From Bombella dulcis (lineage in GTDB: Bacteria; Pseudomonadota; Alphaproteobacteria; Acetobacterales; Acetobacteraceae), in contig NZ_JANIDV010000001.1 of the NCBI RefSeq assembly GCF_026385505.1, forward strand, positions 124,001 to 188,000: DNA of 64,000 nucleotides, in the 5' to 3' direction. Both the position numbers and the translations under genes were made by a program. Below the pieces are notes generated by a model that saw only the letters and a list, made by a program, of their open reading frames with translations, ran no database searches and had not been told where the DNA came from. Below are positions 17,247 through 26,267 of the stretch, one piece after another (positions within the stretch are counted from its first letter, which is position 1; every line of letters starts with the position of its first letter).

Positions 17247-17984
17247 ATGAGCACCGCCCCCCAAGAGCCGAACTTCCCCTATAAACGGGTCCTCCTCAAA
17301 GTGTCCGGTGAGGCACTGATGGGCAAGGGGACTGCGGGCGTGGACCCGGAGATGGTGGACATGGTGGCGGCGGACATTGCTGATGTGGCCTCCATGGGCG
17401 GTCAGGTCTGTCTTGTCGTCGGTGGGGGAAACATCTTCCGGGGACTGGCAGCCGCAGCGAAGGGGATGGACCGTGTGCAGGGTGACTATGCCGGGATGCT
17501 GGCCACGGTCATCAATGCGCTGATGCTCCAGAATGCGCTGGAGAAGCGCAATGTGGAAACCCGTGTGATGACGGCCATTCATATGGCGTCCATTGCCGAG
17601 CCTTACATCCGCCGTCGGGCCGTCCGGCATATGGAGAAGGGCCGTGTGGTCATTTTTGCTGCCGGTACGGGCAATCCGTTCTTCACGACGGATACGGCGG
17701 CTGCCCTGCGGGCGAGCGAGATGGAGTGTGATGCGCTCTTCAAGGGGACGCAGGTTGATGGCGTCTATTCCGAGGATCCCCGTCTCAACCCGAATGCTGA
17801 ACGTTATGAACAGCTGACCTACATGGATGCGCTGGCCCGTAATCTGAAGGTCATGGATGCGGCCGCCATCAGCCTCGCCCGGGAGAATGAGCTGCCGATC
17901 ATCGTTTTCAACATGCATGCGCCGGGGGCTTTTGCTGCGGCAATGAGGGGTGAAGGACGCTTCACCCGGATTGTCGAGAGCTGA
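17247..17984 (+). CDS. pyrH: Uridylate kinase
   Basis: Hexameric amino-acid-kinase-family enzyme making UDP from UMP. Motifs are [14 protein letters not shown] near the start, GGGNIFRG, the [16 protein letters not shown] helix, and [18 protein letters not shown] for nucleotide binding. Length is 245 aa. An upstream in-frame start at 17184 would add 21 residues not seen in the family, so ATG 17247 is preferred. The usual upstream partners rpsB and tsf are missing; era is upstream instead. frr follows after about 90 nt. Confidence 0.95.
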   Translation: MSTAPQEPNFPYKRVLLKVSGEALMGKGTAGVDPEMVDMVAADIADVASMGGQVCLVVGGGNIFRGLAAAAKGMDRVQGDYAGMLATVINALMLQNALEKRNVETRVMTAIHMASIAEPYIRRRAVRHMEKGRVVIFAAGTGNPFFTTDTAAALRASEMECDALFKGTQVDGVYSEDPRLNPNAERYEQLTYMDALARNLKVMDAAAISLARENELPIIVFNMHAPGAFAAAMRGEGRFTRIVES

Positions 17985-18076
17985 AAGAACGTTACGGAAA
18001 ACGTTGAAGGCCGTCATGCCGGTCAGCCTTTTGCACTGGCTGGCGAGCAGAACTGATTATTGAGGAATGATTTGCC

Positions 18077-18643
18077 ATGAACACAGAACTGAACGACCTG
18101 CTTGATGATCTGAAACGCCGCATGGAAGGTGCCCTGGACAGCCTGCGCCGTGACCTTTCCGGTCTGCGTTCCGGCCGTGCCAGCCCGAACCTGCTGGAGC
18201 CGGTGCGTGTGGAAATCTATGGCTCCGTGGTGCCGCTCTCTCAGGTCGGGTCCGTTGCCGTGCCGGAAGCCCGGATGCTGACAGTGTCCGTCTGGGATGC
18301 CAGTGCCGTCTCTTCCGTGGAGAAGGCCATCCGTGACAGTGGGCTGGGTCTGAACCCAGCCACCGAGGGGCAGACCATCCGTGTGCCCATTCCGCAGCTG
18401 ACGGAAGAACGCCGTAACGAGATGGCCAAGGCTGCTGCCCGCTATGCCGAGGGGGGACGTGTGGCCGTGCGCAGCGTCCGTCGCGACGGCATGGATACGA
18501 CAAAGGGGCTGGAGAAAAAAGGTGATCTCAGCCAGGACGATGCAAAGGCCTGGGCAGCCGCTGTCCAGAAGCTGACAGACCGTTACATCGAGCATGTGGA
18601 TACCATGCTGGCTGACAAAGAGCGCGACATCAAGCAGGTCTGA
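18077..18643 (+). CDS. frr: Ribosome recycling factor
   Basis: Works with EF-G to split terminated ribosomes. The 188-aa sequence shows the RRF pattern: LRSGRASPNLLEPVRVEIYG, VWDASAVSSVEKAIRDS, RVPIPQLTEERRNEMAK and VRSVRRDGMD. GAGGAA about 9 nt before the ATG supports the start. The pyrH-frr-uppS-cdsA order is widely conserved. Confidence 0.96.
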   Translation: MNTELNDLLDDLKRRMEGALDSLRRDLSGLRSGRASPNLLEPVRVEIYGSVVPLSQVGSVAVPEARMLTVSVWDASAVSSVEKAIRDSGLGLNPATEGQTIRVPIPQLTEERRNEMAKAAARYAEGGRVAVRSVRRDGMDTTKGLEKKGDLSQDDAKAWAAAVQKLTDRYIEHVDTMLADKERDIKQV

Positions 18644-18654
18644 TCGCAAGAACC

Positions 18655-19392
18655 TTGTCGGAGTTTCGTCCTTCTTCTTTCCCGGCCGGGACGCTGCCAC
18701 GTCATGTTGCCGTCATCATGGATGGCAACGGACGCTGGGCCAGGGCACGGGGCGTGCCGGTCGTGCAGGGGCACCGTGCAGGCGGTGAGGCCGTGCAGCG
18801 TTGTGTCCGTGCGGCGATGGAGCATGGAGTGGACTATCTGACACTCTATGCGTTTTCTTCAGAAAACTGGCGGCGTTCCGGTGAAGAGATCAGCGACCTG
18901 ACGGGGCTGATGCAGTTTTATCTGAGGCACCGTTTCAGGGAGCTGGATGCGCAGGGGGTCCGTCTGCGCATCATCGGTGAACCCGAACGCTTCGGGGAGT
19001 CTTTCTGTCGGGAGCTGCGCCGTGCTGAAGAAAAGACCCGGCAGAACACACGTCTGACCCTTTCGCTGGCTCTTTCCTATGGTGGCCGGGCCGAGATTGC
19101 AGAGGGTGCCCGCCATCTGGCGGAGCGGGTGCGGGCTGGTACGCTGGATCCGCGGGATATTGACGAGGCCATGTTTGCCAGTGTTCTTCAGACGCATGAT
19201 GTGCCTGACCCTGACCTCGTCATGAGGACGAGCGGGGAGAGCCGCCTGTCCAATTTCCTGCTCTGGCAGTCAGCCTATGCAGAACTGATATTTCTTGATG
19301 TACTCTGGCCGGACTTTGGTGAAAAAGATTTCGCCGAGGCCATGCGGCGTTACATGCGTCGTCAGCGGCGTTTTGGGGGGCGGCCGGAATGA
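18655..19392 (+). CDS. uppS: Undecaprenyl diphosphate synthase
   Basis: Cis-prenyltransferase that makes the C55 lipid carrier for peptidoglycan and O-antigen. It has the catalytic block HVAVIMDGNGRWA (D23), YAFSSENWRRS, and the C-terminal DLVMRTSGESRLSNFLLWQS. Length is 245 aa. The start is a TTG without an obvious Shine-Dalgarno 11 nt after the frr stop. No ATG or GTG in this frame lies between the frr stop and the IMDGNGRW motif, so TTG is the best choice. The stop overlaps the cdsA start by 4 nt. Confidence 0.93.
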   Translation: MSEFRPSSFPAGTLPRHVAVIMDGNGRWARARGVPVVQGHRAGGEAVQRCVRAAMEHGVDYLTLYAFSSENWRRSGEEISDLTGLMQFYLRHRFRELDAQGVRLRIIGEPERFGESFCRELRRAEEKTRQNTRLTLSLALSYGGRAEIAEGARHLAERVRAGTLDPRDIDEAMFASVLQTHDVPDPDLVMRTSGESRLSNFLLWQSAYAELIFLDVLWPDFGEKDFAEAMRRYMRRQRRFGGRPE

Positions 19393-20159
19393 CAGAACTC
19401 CAGAAGCGTATCCTGTCTAGCCTTGTGATCGTGCCGGTGGTCGTGCTGTGCCTGTGGTTCGGTGGCTGGGCCTACCGGGCACTTGTCCTGCTCGTCATGG
19501 TCGGAATCGTCTGGGAAGGGGAAACCCTGCTTGGCCAGCCGATGAAGGGCCTGCGGGGCCTGCTGCTTCTGTTCTGGCCGGTCTGTGGTGGCCTGATAGC
19601 CATCAAGGGGCAGTGGTTTCCGGCTTTTTACCTTCTGGCGTCTGGTGTCCTGTTTGGCAGGCGGACCTGCGGTCCGGTTCTGGTGGCTATGTTGGGTGGT
19701 TTTTCCCTGCTCTGGCTACGGGGGCGGCCGGAAGGGCTTTACGAAACATTTTTCGTCATTTTTGCTGTCATTGCCAGTGACAGCTGTGCCTATGCGGCAG
19801 GGCGGCTGATCGGTGGGCCGAAACTGGCTCCGGCCATTTCACCGGGCAAGACCATTTCCGGCTCCCTGGGGGGAGTTGCAGGGGCGGTGATTCTCGGGGG
19901 GGGGATCGGGTACTGGTCCGGTCATGGCTGGTCCGTTTCCGCCTGTGTGACGGGTGGCATCCTGGCTGTGGCGGCCCAGATCGGGGACCTGCTGGAAAGT
20001 GCTTTCAAGCGGTGGCTGGGCGTCAAGGATTCCGGGCGGCTCATTCCGGGGCATGGGGGGCTGCTGGACAGGCTGGACGCTCTCCTGCTGGCAGCACCCG
20101 TTGCGGCAGCTCTGGCCCTGATGGCCGGAAGCGGGCCGTTCTGGCAGCTCTTTCGTTAA
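19389..20159 (+). CDS. cdsA: Phosphatidate cytidylyltransferase
   Basis: Integral membrane enzyme making CDP-diacylglycerol, the precursor of all major phospholipids. The sequence is mostly hydrophobic helices and ends with the CDP-DAG synthase signature SAFKRWLGVKDSGRLIPGHG continuing GGLLDRLD (from about residue 204). Length is 256 aa. The ATGA overlap with uppS indicates coupling. A run of nine G residues (19896-19904) lies inside the coding sequence in the Gly-rich segment ILGGGIG. Confidence 0.94.
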   Translation: MTELQKRILSSLVIVPVVVLCLWFGGWAYRALVLLVMVGIVWEGETLLGQPMKGLRGLLLLFWPVCGGLIAIKGQWFPAFYLLASGVLFGRRTCGPVLVAMLGGFSLLWLRGRPEGLYETFFVIFAVIASDSCAYAAGRLIGGPKLAPAISPGKTISGSLGGVAGAVILGGGIGYWSGHGWSVSACVTGGILAVAAQIGDLLESAFKRWLGVKDSGRLIPGHGGLLDRLDALLLAAPVAAALALMAGSGPFWQLFR

Positions 20160-20253
20160 TCATTACTCTGAAGCGGCGGTCTCTGCTATGGTTCTGCTAT
20201 GAGGCGGACCCGCCATCACGTATCATGTTGAAATCATCAGGGAGAGGTAGTTC

Positions 20254-21438
20254 ATGGGGGAAGGTTCTGAGCGTCGGCGGATCAGCGTGCTCGGCAGTAC
20301 GGGCAGCATCGGTGTTTCGACCGTCGATCTGCTGAAACAGCAGGCGGATTCCATTCAGGTGCGTGCCCTTGTGGGGGGCAGGAATGCTGTCCTTCTGGCC
20401 GAGCAGGCCCGTGAGCTGAATGCTGAGCTGGCTGTCCTGAATGACGAGCAGCATTATGAAGAGCTGAAGGAGCGTCTTGCCGGTACCGGTGTGAAGGTGG
20501 CAGCAGGCCGTCAGGCTGTCATCGAGGCGGGCGCGCTGGAAGCGGACTGGACGATGGCGGCCATCACGGGTGCGGCTGGTCTGGCCCCCACGCTGGAGGC
20601 CGTCCGGAACGGGCACCAGGTGGCACTGGCCAACAAGGAGGCTCTTGTCTGTGCCGGGAACGTCATGCTGGAAGCCGTACGGGATGCCGGAGCGGAACTG
20701 CTGCCCGTGGATTCCGAGCATAATGCGATCGTGCAGTCACTTGGTGGGGCGGACATGTCCCTCGTGGAGAAGATCGTCCTGACGGCTTCCGGTGGCCCGT
20801 TCCGCCGTTCCACGAAGGAGGAGATGGCGAAGGCAACCCCTGAACAGGCCCTGAAGCATCCCACATGGTCCATGGGGGCCAAAATCACGATTGATTCCGC
20901 TTCCATGGCCAACAAGGGGCTGGAAGTCATCGAGGCGGCCCGCCTGTTCGACCTGCCGGAGCATCAGATTGACGTGCTGGTGCATCCGCAGTCCGTCGTG
21001 CATGGCATGGTCTGTTTCCGTGATGGCAGTTTCGTGGCCCAGATGGGTACGGCCGACATGCGGATTCCCATTGCCCACACGCTGGCCTCTCCGACGAGGA
21101 TGCAGACGAAATGTGAACGTCTGGATTTCGTGAAGCTGGGACGGATGGAGTTCGAGGCGGTGGATGAAGAGCGTTTCATTCCCCTGCGTCTGGCCCGTCA
21201 GGTCCTGCGGGCGGGGGGCGTGGCACCGACCGTGTTCTCTGCGGCCAACGAGATTGCCGTGGAAGCCTTCCTCGCCGGGAAAATCCGCTTCCTGGGCATT
21301 GGTGAGCTGATTGACGCCAGCCTTCAGGCCATGCCTGAAAATCCTGTGCCGATCTCACTGGAAGATGTTTACCATTGGGATGAGATGGGCCGTGAGCTGG
21401 CCCGGACCCAGATGAAACGGATGGCTGATCATGCATAG
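20254..21438 (+). CDS. dxr: 1-deoxy-D-xylulose 5-phosphate reductoisomerase
   Basis: Second step of the MEP pathway to isoprenoid precursors, NADPH- and metal-dependent. It has the nucleotide loop LGSTGSIGVSTVDLL, the ALANKEALVCAG segment, the catalytic/metal region PVDSEHNAIVQSL and ASGGPFR, and SMANKGLEVIEA. Length is 394 aa. GGAGAGG just before ATG 20254 fixes the start. The 3' end overlaps rseP by 8 nt. Confidence 0.96.
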   Translation: MGEGSERRRISVLGSTGSIGVSTVDLLKQQADSIQVRALVGGRNAVLLAEQARELNAELAVLNDEQHYEELKERLAGTGVKVAAGRQAVIEAGALEADWTMAAITGAAGLAPTLEAVRNGHQVALANKEALVCAGNVMLEAVRDAGAELLPVDSEHNAIVQSLGGADMSLVEKIVLTASGGPFRRSTKEEMAKATPEQALKHPTWSMGAKITIDSASMANKGLEVIEAARLFDLPEHQIDVLVHPQSVVHGMVCFRDGSFVAQMGTADMRIPIAHTLASPTRMQTKCERLDFVKLGRMEFEAVDEERFIPLRLARQVLRAGGVAPTVFSAANEIAVEAFLAGKIRFLGIGELIDASLQAMPENPVPISLEDVYHWDEMGRELARTQMKRMADHA

Positions 21439-22516
21439 TCTTCAGAGTATCATTGCCGGTCTGGTCGTTTTCGGGATCGTCGTTTTCATTCATGAGCTGG
21501 GGCATTATCTGGCAGCCCGCTGGCGTGGGGTGCAGGTGACCGTGTTCTCCATCGGGTTCGGGCCTGCCCTGACATCATGGAAGGACAGGGCAGGAACACG
21601 CTGGCAGATCAGCCTTCTGCCCCTGGGCGGGTACGTCAAGCTGCATGGCTTTGAGAACCGCCCCGATGCGCCCCGGGAAGAAGGTGACGAGAATGCCTTC
21701 AACCGGAAGTCTGTCCTGTCACGGGCCATCGTGACGGTGGCGGGGCCGGTCTTCAATTTCCTGCTGACCATCCTGCTGTTCGTGGTGCTGCTTTCCTGTT
21801 TCGGCAGGCCGGAGGCACGGCCCGACATCGGTACGCTGGCACCGGATGGAGCTGCCATGAAAGCCGGGCTGCAGGTCGGGGATGAAATCCAGCGTCTGAA
21901 CGGGCATCACATTCTCAGCATCGGGGACATCCAGGCGCAGGTTGCGGCCCATCCGGGAGAGGTCATGAAGATCGGTTTCCTGCGGAAAGGCCAGGCCGGG
22001 GAGCTGCCCGTCACGCTGGACCGCATCCAGCAGGGTGGCCATGACGTGGGCCGTCTGGGGGTCGGTTTTGCTGTCAGTCACAGTGCGCCACTGCCGGTCT
22101 ATAAGGCAGTTCCGGCAGCCATCGGCCAGACATGGGACATGTGCGGCAACATGCTGGAAGGCATATGGCAGATCATCACCGGGCAGCGGAGTGCCCGTCA
22201 GCTTTCCGGGACCATCGGCATCATTCACATGTCCGGCCAGGCCGTGGATTATGGCGTGGCCAGTGCGCTGGGGTTCGTGGCCCTTCTGTCACTCAATCTT
22301 GGCCTGCTGAATCTGTTCCCCGTACCCATGCTGGATGGGGGGCATCTCCTGTTCTATGCCTGTGAGGCCATCCGGGGGCGTCCCCTCTCGGAGCGGACGC
22401 AGGGTTATGCGCTTCAGGCGGGGCTGTTTCTGGTCGCTGCACTTTTCATCTTCTCGACGGTGAATGATCTCAGAGGGTTGGGAGTTTTTCACTGGTTGTT
22501 TGCACATGGGGGTTGA
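21431..22516 (+). CDS. rseP: Site-2 protease RseP (M50 zinc metalloprotease)
   Basis: Intramembrane protease that cleaves membrane-bound anti-sigma factors and signal-peptide remnants. The zinc motif HELGH is at 21-25 in the first membrane helix, a PDZ domain covers roughly 115-200 (GLQVGDEIQRLNGH), and the second active-site motif PVPMLDGGHLL is near 300. Length is 361 aa. Its position between dxr and bamA is the common proteobacterial arrangement. It overlaps dxr by 8 nt. Confidence 0.95.
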   Translation: MHSLQSIIAGLVVFGIVVFIHELGHYLAARWRGVQVTVFSIGFGPALTSWKDRAGTRWQISLLPLGGYVKLHGFENRPDAPREEGDENAFNRKSVLSRAIVTVAGPVFNFLLTILLFVVLLSCFGRPEARPDIGTLAPDGAAMKAGLQVGDEIQRLNGHHILSIGDIQAQVAAHPGEVMKIGFLRKGQAGELPVTLDRIQQGGHDVGRLGVGFAVSHSAPLPVYKAVPAAIGQTWDMCGNMLEGIWQIITGQRSARQLSGTIGIIHMSGQAVDYGVASALGFVALLSLNLGLLNLFPVPMLDGGHLLFYACEAIRGRPLSERTQGYALQAGLFLVAALFIFSTVNDLRGLGVFHWLFAHGG

Positions 22517-22738
22517 TCTTTCCCCCTCCAATGATGGAAAAGACCTTCTAGGGTAGAGTATATAACTGAGACAGGCGTCTTCTTTGGTGTGACGCTGCGT
22601 GGGACTCTGTCTGATGCGCCTGTGCGTGTGCGCTGTCCGGGCGTTCGGGGCACGGGATGCGGCGTGATGGCTGTTCGTGGAAATTTGGGACGAGGAATAC
22701 CGGTTTTGTCAGGATTGCGTACGAAAAGGTTCCGGCCT

Positions 22739-25234
22739 ATGGCCGTTCGACTGGCTCTGCTGGCTTCTGTCTGTACGGCACCGATCTTGCTTTGTGCAAC
22801 AGAGGCAGCATCCCAGCAGGGTCGCAGCATTCATCATGCCCGGCGTTCTGCGGACAGGGATCATCTTTCCTCAGGCAGTATGATCCAGTCTATCGAAGTG
22901 CGTGGCAATACCCGGATCGAGACCAGTACTGTCCTTTCGTACATGGTGGTCCAGCCGGGTGACAGTTTCGACCGTGATGCTCTGAACCGTTCATTGAAGA
23001 CCCTCTATGCCACGGGGCTATTCCGGGATGTGACATTGAAACGTGAAGGCAGCACGCTTTTTGTCAATTTAACGGAAAACCCGGTGGTGAACCGTATTGT
23101 CTTTGAGGGTAACCATGCCATTAAAGATAAAGACCTGATGAAAGAGATCAGCCTGCGGACCCGTGCTGTATTCTCGTCACAGACCGTGGCCGTGGACCGT
23201 CAGAAAATCCTGAACATGTATGCGGCGCGCGCCCGTTACGGGGCCACGGTGGTGCCGCAGGTCATCCGCCTGTCTCACAACCGTGTTGACGTGATTTTTA
23301 ACATCAATGAGTCCCAGCAGACATTGGTCCGAAAGATTGCTTTTGTCGGGAATGACAGTTTCAGTGAAGCGGCCCTGTCCCATGTCGTGTCGTCCAAGGA
23401 ACATGCTTGGTACCGCTTCTTCTCCTCCTCGGATGAGTATAATCCGGAGCGTATCCGCTATGATGCGGAGCTTCTGAGACGCTTCTATCTGCATAGCGGT
23501 TTTGTGGATTTCCACATGATCGATGCGACCGGTGAGCTTTCACCGGACCATAAGAGCTTCTATGTGACGTACACCATCCATGAAGGCCCCCGCTATCGCT
23601 TGGGCAAGATCGGTGTGCGCTCCAACGTTCATCATGTCACGGCAGACACGATGAAGCGGCATCTCGAAGTCTATAAGAACCAGTATTATGACGGTACGGC
23701 GGTGCAGGACAACGCCACGGACATGCAGGAATGGCTTCAGGCCAATGGTCATCCTTTCGCGATGGTCCGCCCTGAAATTGCCCGTAACCCGGAAAAGAAG
23801 GTCGTTGACCTGCTCTTCGACATCATCGAAGGGCCGCATGTCTATGTTGAGCGCATCGACATCAACGGGAACACGATCACCCGTGACCATGTGATCCGGC
23901 GCAACCTTCCGATGGTTGAAGGTGACGCCTATACGCCCTTTAATCGCAAATATTCCAAGCTGGCCCTTCAGGACATGGGGTATTTTAGCAGCACGGGCGT
24001 GGAGCAGTCGCAGGGTTCGTCTCCGGACAAGGTCAATGTCACTGCCAATGTGGTGGAGAAGCCGACGGGTGAGTTCTCCCTCGGTGGTGGTTACTCGACC
24101 GATGCCGGTATCATGGGTAACCTCGGCCTGAAGCAGCACAACCTTCTGGGTACGGGGATTGATGCCGGGTTCTCCGGTACGGTCGCCTATTATGAAAAGC
24201 AGGCTGACCTGTCCGTGACGGACCCGTATTTCCTCGGGCGCAACTTCGTTGCCGGGTTCGACATTTACACGATCCAGAACAATTACCAGACCTACCAGAG
24301 CTATAATGAAGGCCAGTACGGTGCGTCCGTCCGTCTGGGTTATGCCTATAACCGGTACCTGTCCCAGTCCTGGACCTATACGGTCGTGGACCGTCACGTC
24401 GGGAATGGCGTGCCGGGGTCACAGTATCCGGGCTGGGAAGATGACACGCCGTCCGTCTATGTGCGTGATGCGGCGGGCTGGTCCCTCCTGTCACAGATCG
24501 GCACGAACATCACCTATGACCGCCGTGACAACCGCATGAACCCACGTTCCGGTTATGTCCTCAGTGCCGGGGGTGATTTTGCCGGTCTGGGCGGCAATGA
24601 GAAATATTACCGCGTCAAGGCCAATGGCAGTTACTACCTGCCGCTGGATGATCTGACGGGCAGCCACAGCTGGGGTTTCCAGTTCAAGGGCGGTGTCGGT
24701 TACATGCATGACTGGAGTTCCAACGGCGACCGCAACATCGTCGACAACTTCTATCTTGGTGGACAGAACCTGCGCGGCTTCCTGCAGGGTGGTGTCGGGC
24801 CACGAAGCAGCCATTACAAGGCTCCCTGTCATAGCGGTGCGGCCAACACGCCACTGGGTCAGGCCCGTAATGGATATTGCCCGGGTGCCGGACAGGAAGA
24901 CCTGATCGGTGGTACCTTCATGTACACGGCCTCCATCCAGCTGAACTTCCCGCTGCCGATGGGTGACAGTCTTGGCATTTCAGGGCGTGGCTTCATCGAT
25001 GCCGGTAGTCTGTCCGGCAAGCGTGTGAAGGACCGCAACCATTACCGTAACTGGAACGACCCGTATTATACGCCGATTGGTGGCAGCACCATGACGCCCC
25101 GTGTTTCTGGCGGTCTTGGTATTTCGTGGAAGAGTCCGTTCGGTCTCGTCAATATTGATGGTGCCGTGCCGATCCATCGTGAGCATGGAGACCGTCTGTA
25201 TCCGGTCCGCTTTGGGTTTGGCCAGCAGTTCTGA
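22739..25234 (+). CDS. bamA: Outer-membrane protein assembly factor BamA
   Basis: Omp85-family protein that inserts beta-barrels into the outer membrane. Five POTRA repeats follow a signal peptide (MAVRLALLASVCTAPILLCA); the first begins IQSIEVRGNTRIE. The C-terminal 16-strand barrel ends in FGFGQQF with the terminal Phe. Barrel motifs such as NFYLGGQNLRGF are present. From ATG 22739 the protein is 831 aa. Longer readings from 22589 or 22667 add a basic stretch before the signal peptide and are less likely. A 222-nt gap after rseP with an AT-rich TATATAAC (about 22558-22566) may be a separate promoter. Confidence 0.94.
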   Translation: MAVRLALLASVCTAPILLCATEAASQQGRSIHHARRSADRDHLSSGSMIQSIEVRGNTRIETSTVLSYMVVQPGDSFDRDALNRSLKTLYATGLFRDVTLKREGSTLFVNLTENPVVNRIVFEGNHAIKDKDLMKEISLRTRAVFSSQTVAVDRQKILNMYAARARYGATVVPQVIRLSHNRVDVIFNINESQQTLVRKIAFVGNDSFSEAALSHVVSSKEHAWYRFFSSSDEYNPERIRYDAELLRRFYLHSGFVDFHMIDATGELSPDHKSFYVTYTIHEGPRYRLGKIGVRSNVHHVTADTMKRHLEVYKNQYYDGTAVQDNATDMQEWLQANGHPFAMVRPEIARNPEKKVVDLLFDIIEGPHVYVERIDINGNTITRDHVIRRNLPMVEGDAYTPFNRKYSKLALQDMGYFSSTGVEQSQGSSPDKVNVTANVVEKPTGEFSLGGGYSTDAGIMGNLGLKQHNLLGTGIDAGFSGTVAYYEKQADLSVTDPYFLGRNFVAGFDIYTIQNNYQTYQSYNEGQYGASVRLGYAYNRYLSQSWTYTVVDRHVGNGVPGSQYPGWEDDTPSVYVRDAAGWSLLSQIGTNITYDRRDNRMNPRSGYVLSAGGDFAGLGGNEKYYRVKANGSYYLPLDDLTGSHSWGFQFKGGVGYMHDWSSNGDRNIVDNFYLGGQNLRGFLQGGVGPRSSHYKAPCHSGAANTPLGQARNGYCPGAGQEDLIGGTFMYTASIQLNFPLPMGDSLGISGRGFIDAGSLSGKRVKDRNHYRNWNDPYYTPIGGSTMTPRVSGGLGISWKSPFGLVNIDGAVPIHREHGDRLYPVRFGFGQQF

Positions 25235-25314
25235 GAACGTACGGTTCATCGCCTGCGGTTCCTGTCGGGATCGGCATGAGGTGGACCGTTTTCATTTTCA
25301 TAAAGAGGTTTTTC

Positions 25315-26259
25315 ATGTCACGTTTTTCATTTCCCTGGTCCCTGATGGCCGTAAGTGCCCTGGCTTTCATGCCCGTTGCGCAGTCCGTGGCAGCTGACAG
25401 TAATGACAGCAACGGGGCATGGTTCGTGCCGAAGGCGTCCCAGCCTGCGGCTCCGGCAGCAGCTCCGCATCATCATGCGGCTCCAGCGGCGGCCCCGGCT
25501 CCGGCTGCCATGCCCGACATGGGCGGGGTGGATGAAGGTGATGGTGCGGCGGAAGGTGAAGGCCAGCAGGTTCCACCGGTCCTGCCTCTGCCGCCTGTTC
25601 CGGCATCTCCGGTCGTGCCGAAGGAAAATGCCCCCCCGGCTGTGGTGATGGGGCTGATCAGCGTGCAGGGCGTGATGCAGCTTTCCACCGCAGCGCAGGA
25701 GATGCAGCAGGTTCTGGGTGAGCGGCGTGACCGTCTGGCCCGTGTCGTGCAGAAGGAAGAAGCGGCCTGGCGTGAGGAGCAGCAGAAGCTTCAGGTGCAG
25801 GCCCGCACCCTGACATCCGACCAGCTCCAGCTCCGTGTCCGTCATCTTCAGGAGCGTCGTGCCAGGGACCAGCGTGATTTCAGCAACCAGGCCCGTATCA
25901 TTCAGGAAGCCTATCAGGTGGCCTTCCATCAGATCGAGCGTGTGCTGGAACAGCGTGACGGAATCATTGCCCGGGTGGCAGGGGCGCATGGCATGAATCT
26001 GGTACTTCATGCCGAACAGGCTGTCCTGCATGTTGATGGACAGGACATCACGGAAGAAGTGGCTGACCTGCTGAACAAGGTTCTGCCGCACGTCTTCATC
26101 CCCGGTGACGGGGTGGACCCGGAAGCCCTGGCGAAGTCCGGCAAGATGCCCACGACGGCTGATGAGGAACGCCTGATGAATCAGGCCACGACGCAGCCGG
26201 CTGAAGCTCCGGCGGCGCAGCCGCAGCCTCAGGATTCTGTCCTGCGCCGTCAGCAGTAA
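25315..26259 (+). CDS. OmpH/Skp-like periplasmic chaperone with long disordered flanks
   Basis: Skp-type chaperone expected to hold outer-membrane proteins before BamA. A signal peptide (FPWSLMAVSALAFMPVAQSVA) is followed by an Ala/Pro/His-rich low-complexity region (about 35-110, with APHHHAAPAAAPAPAAMPD). The Skp core then begins at VMGLISVQGVMQLSTAAQEM, with the coiled-coil arms (ERRDRLARVVQKEEAAWREE) and the Skp-like VLHVDGQDITEEVADLLNKV. The C-terminal tail is again Pro/Gln/Ala-rich. At 314 aa it is much longer than the 160-200 aa usual for Skp. AGAGG before ATG 25315 sets the start. The location between bamA and lpxD is the classical skp position. Confidence 0.85.
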   Translation: MSRFSFPWSLMAVSALAFMPVAQSVAADSNDSNGAWFVPKASQPAAPAAAPHHHAAPAAAPAPAAMPDMGGVDEGDGAAEGEGQQVPPVLPLPPVPASPVVPKENAPPAVVMGLISVQGVMQLSTAAQEMQQVLGERRDRLARVVQKEEAAWREEQQKLQVQARTLTSDQLQLRVRHLQERRARDQRDFSNQARIIQEAYQVAFHQIERVLEQRDGIIARVAGAHGMNLVLHAEQAVLHVDGQDITEEVADLLNKVLPHVFIPGDGVDPEALAKSGKMPTTADEERLMNQATTQPAEAPAAQPQPQDSVLRRQQ

Positions 26260-26267
26260 GGACACTG

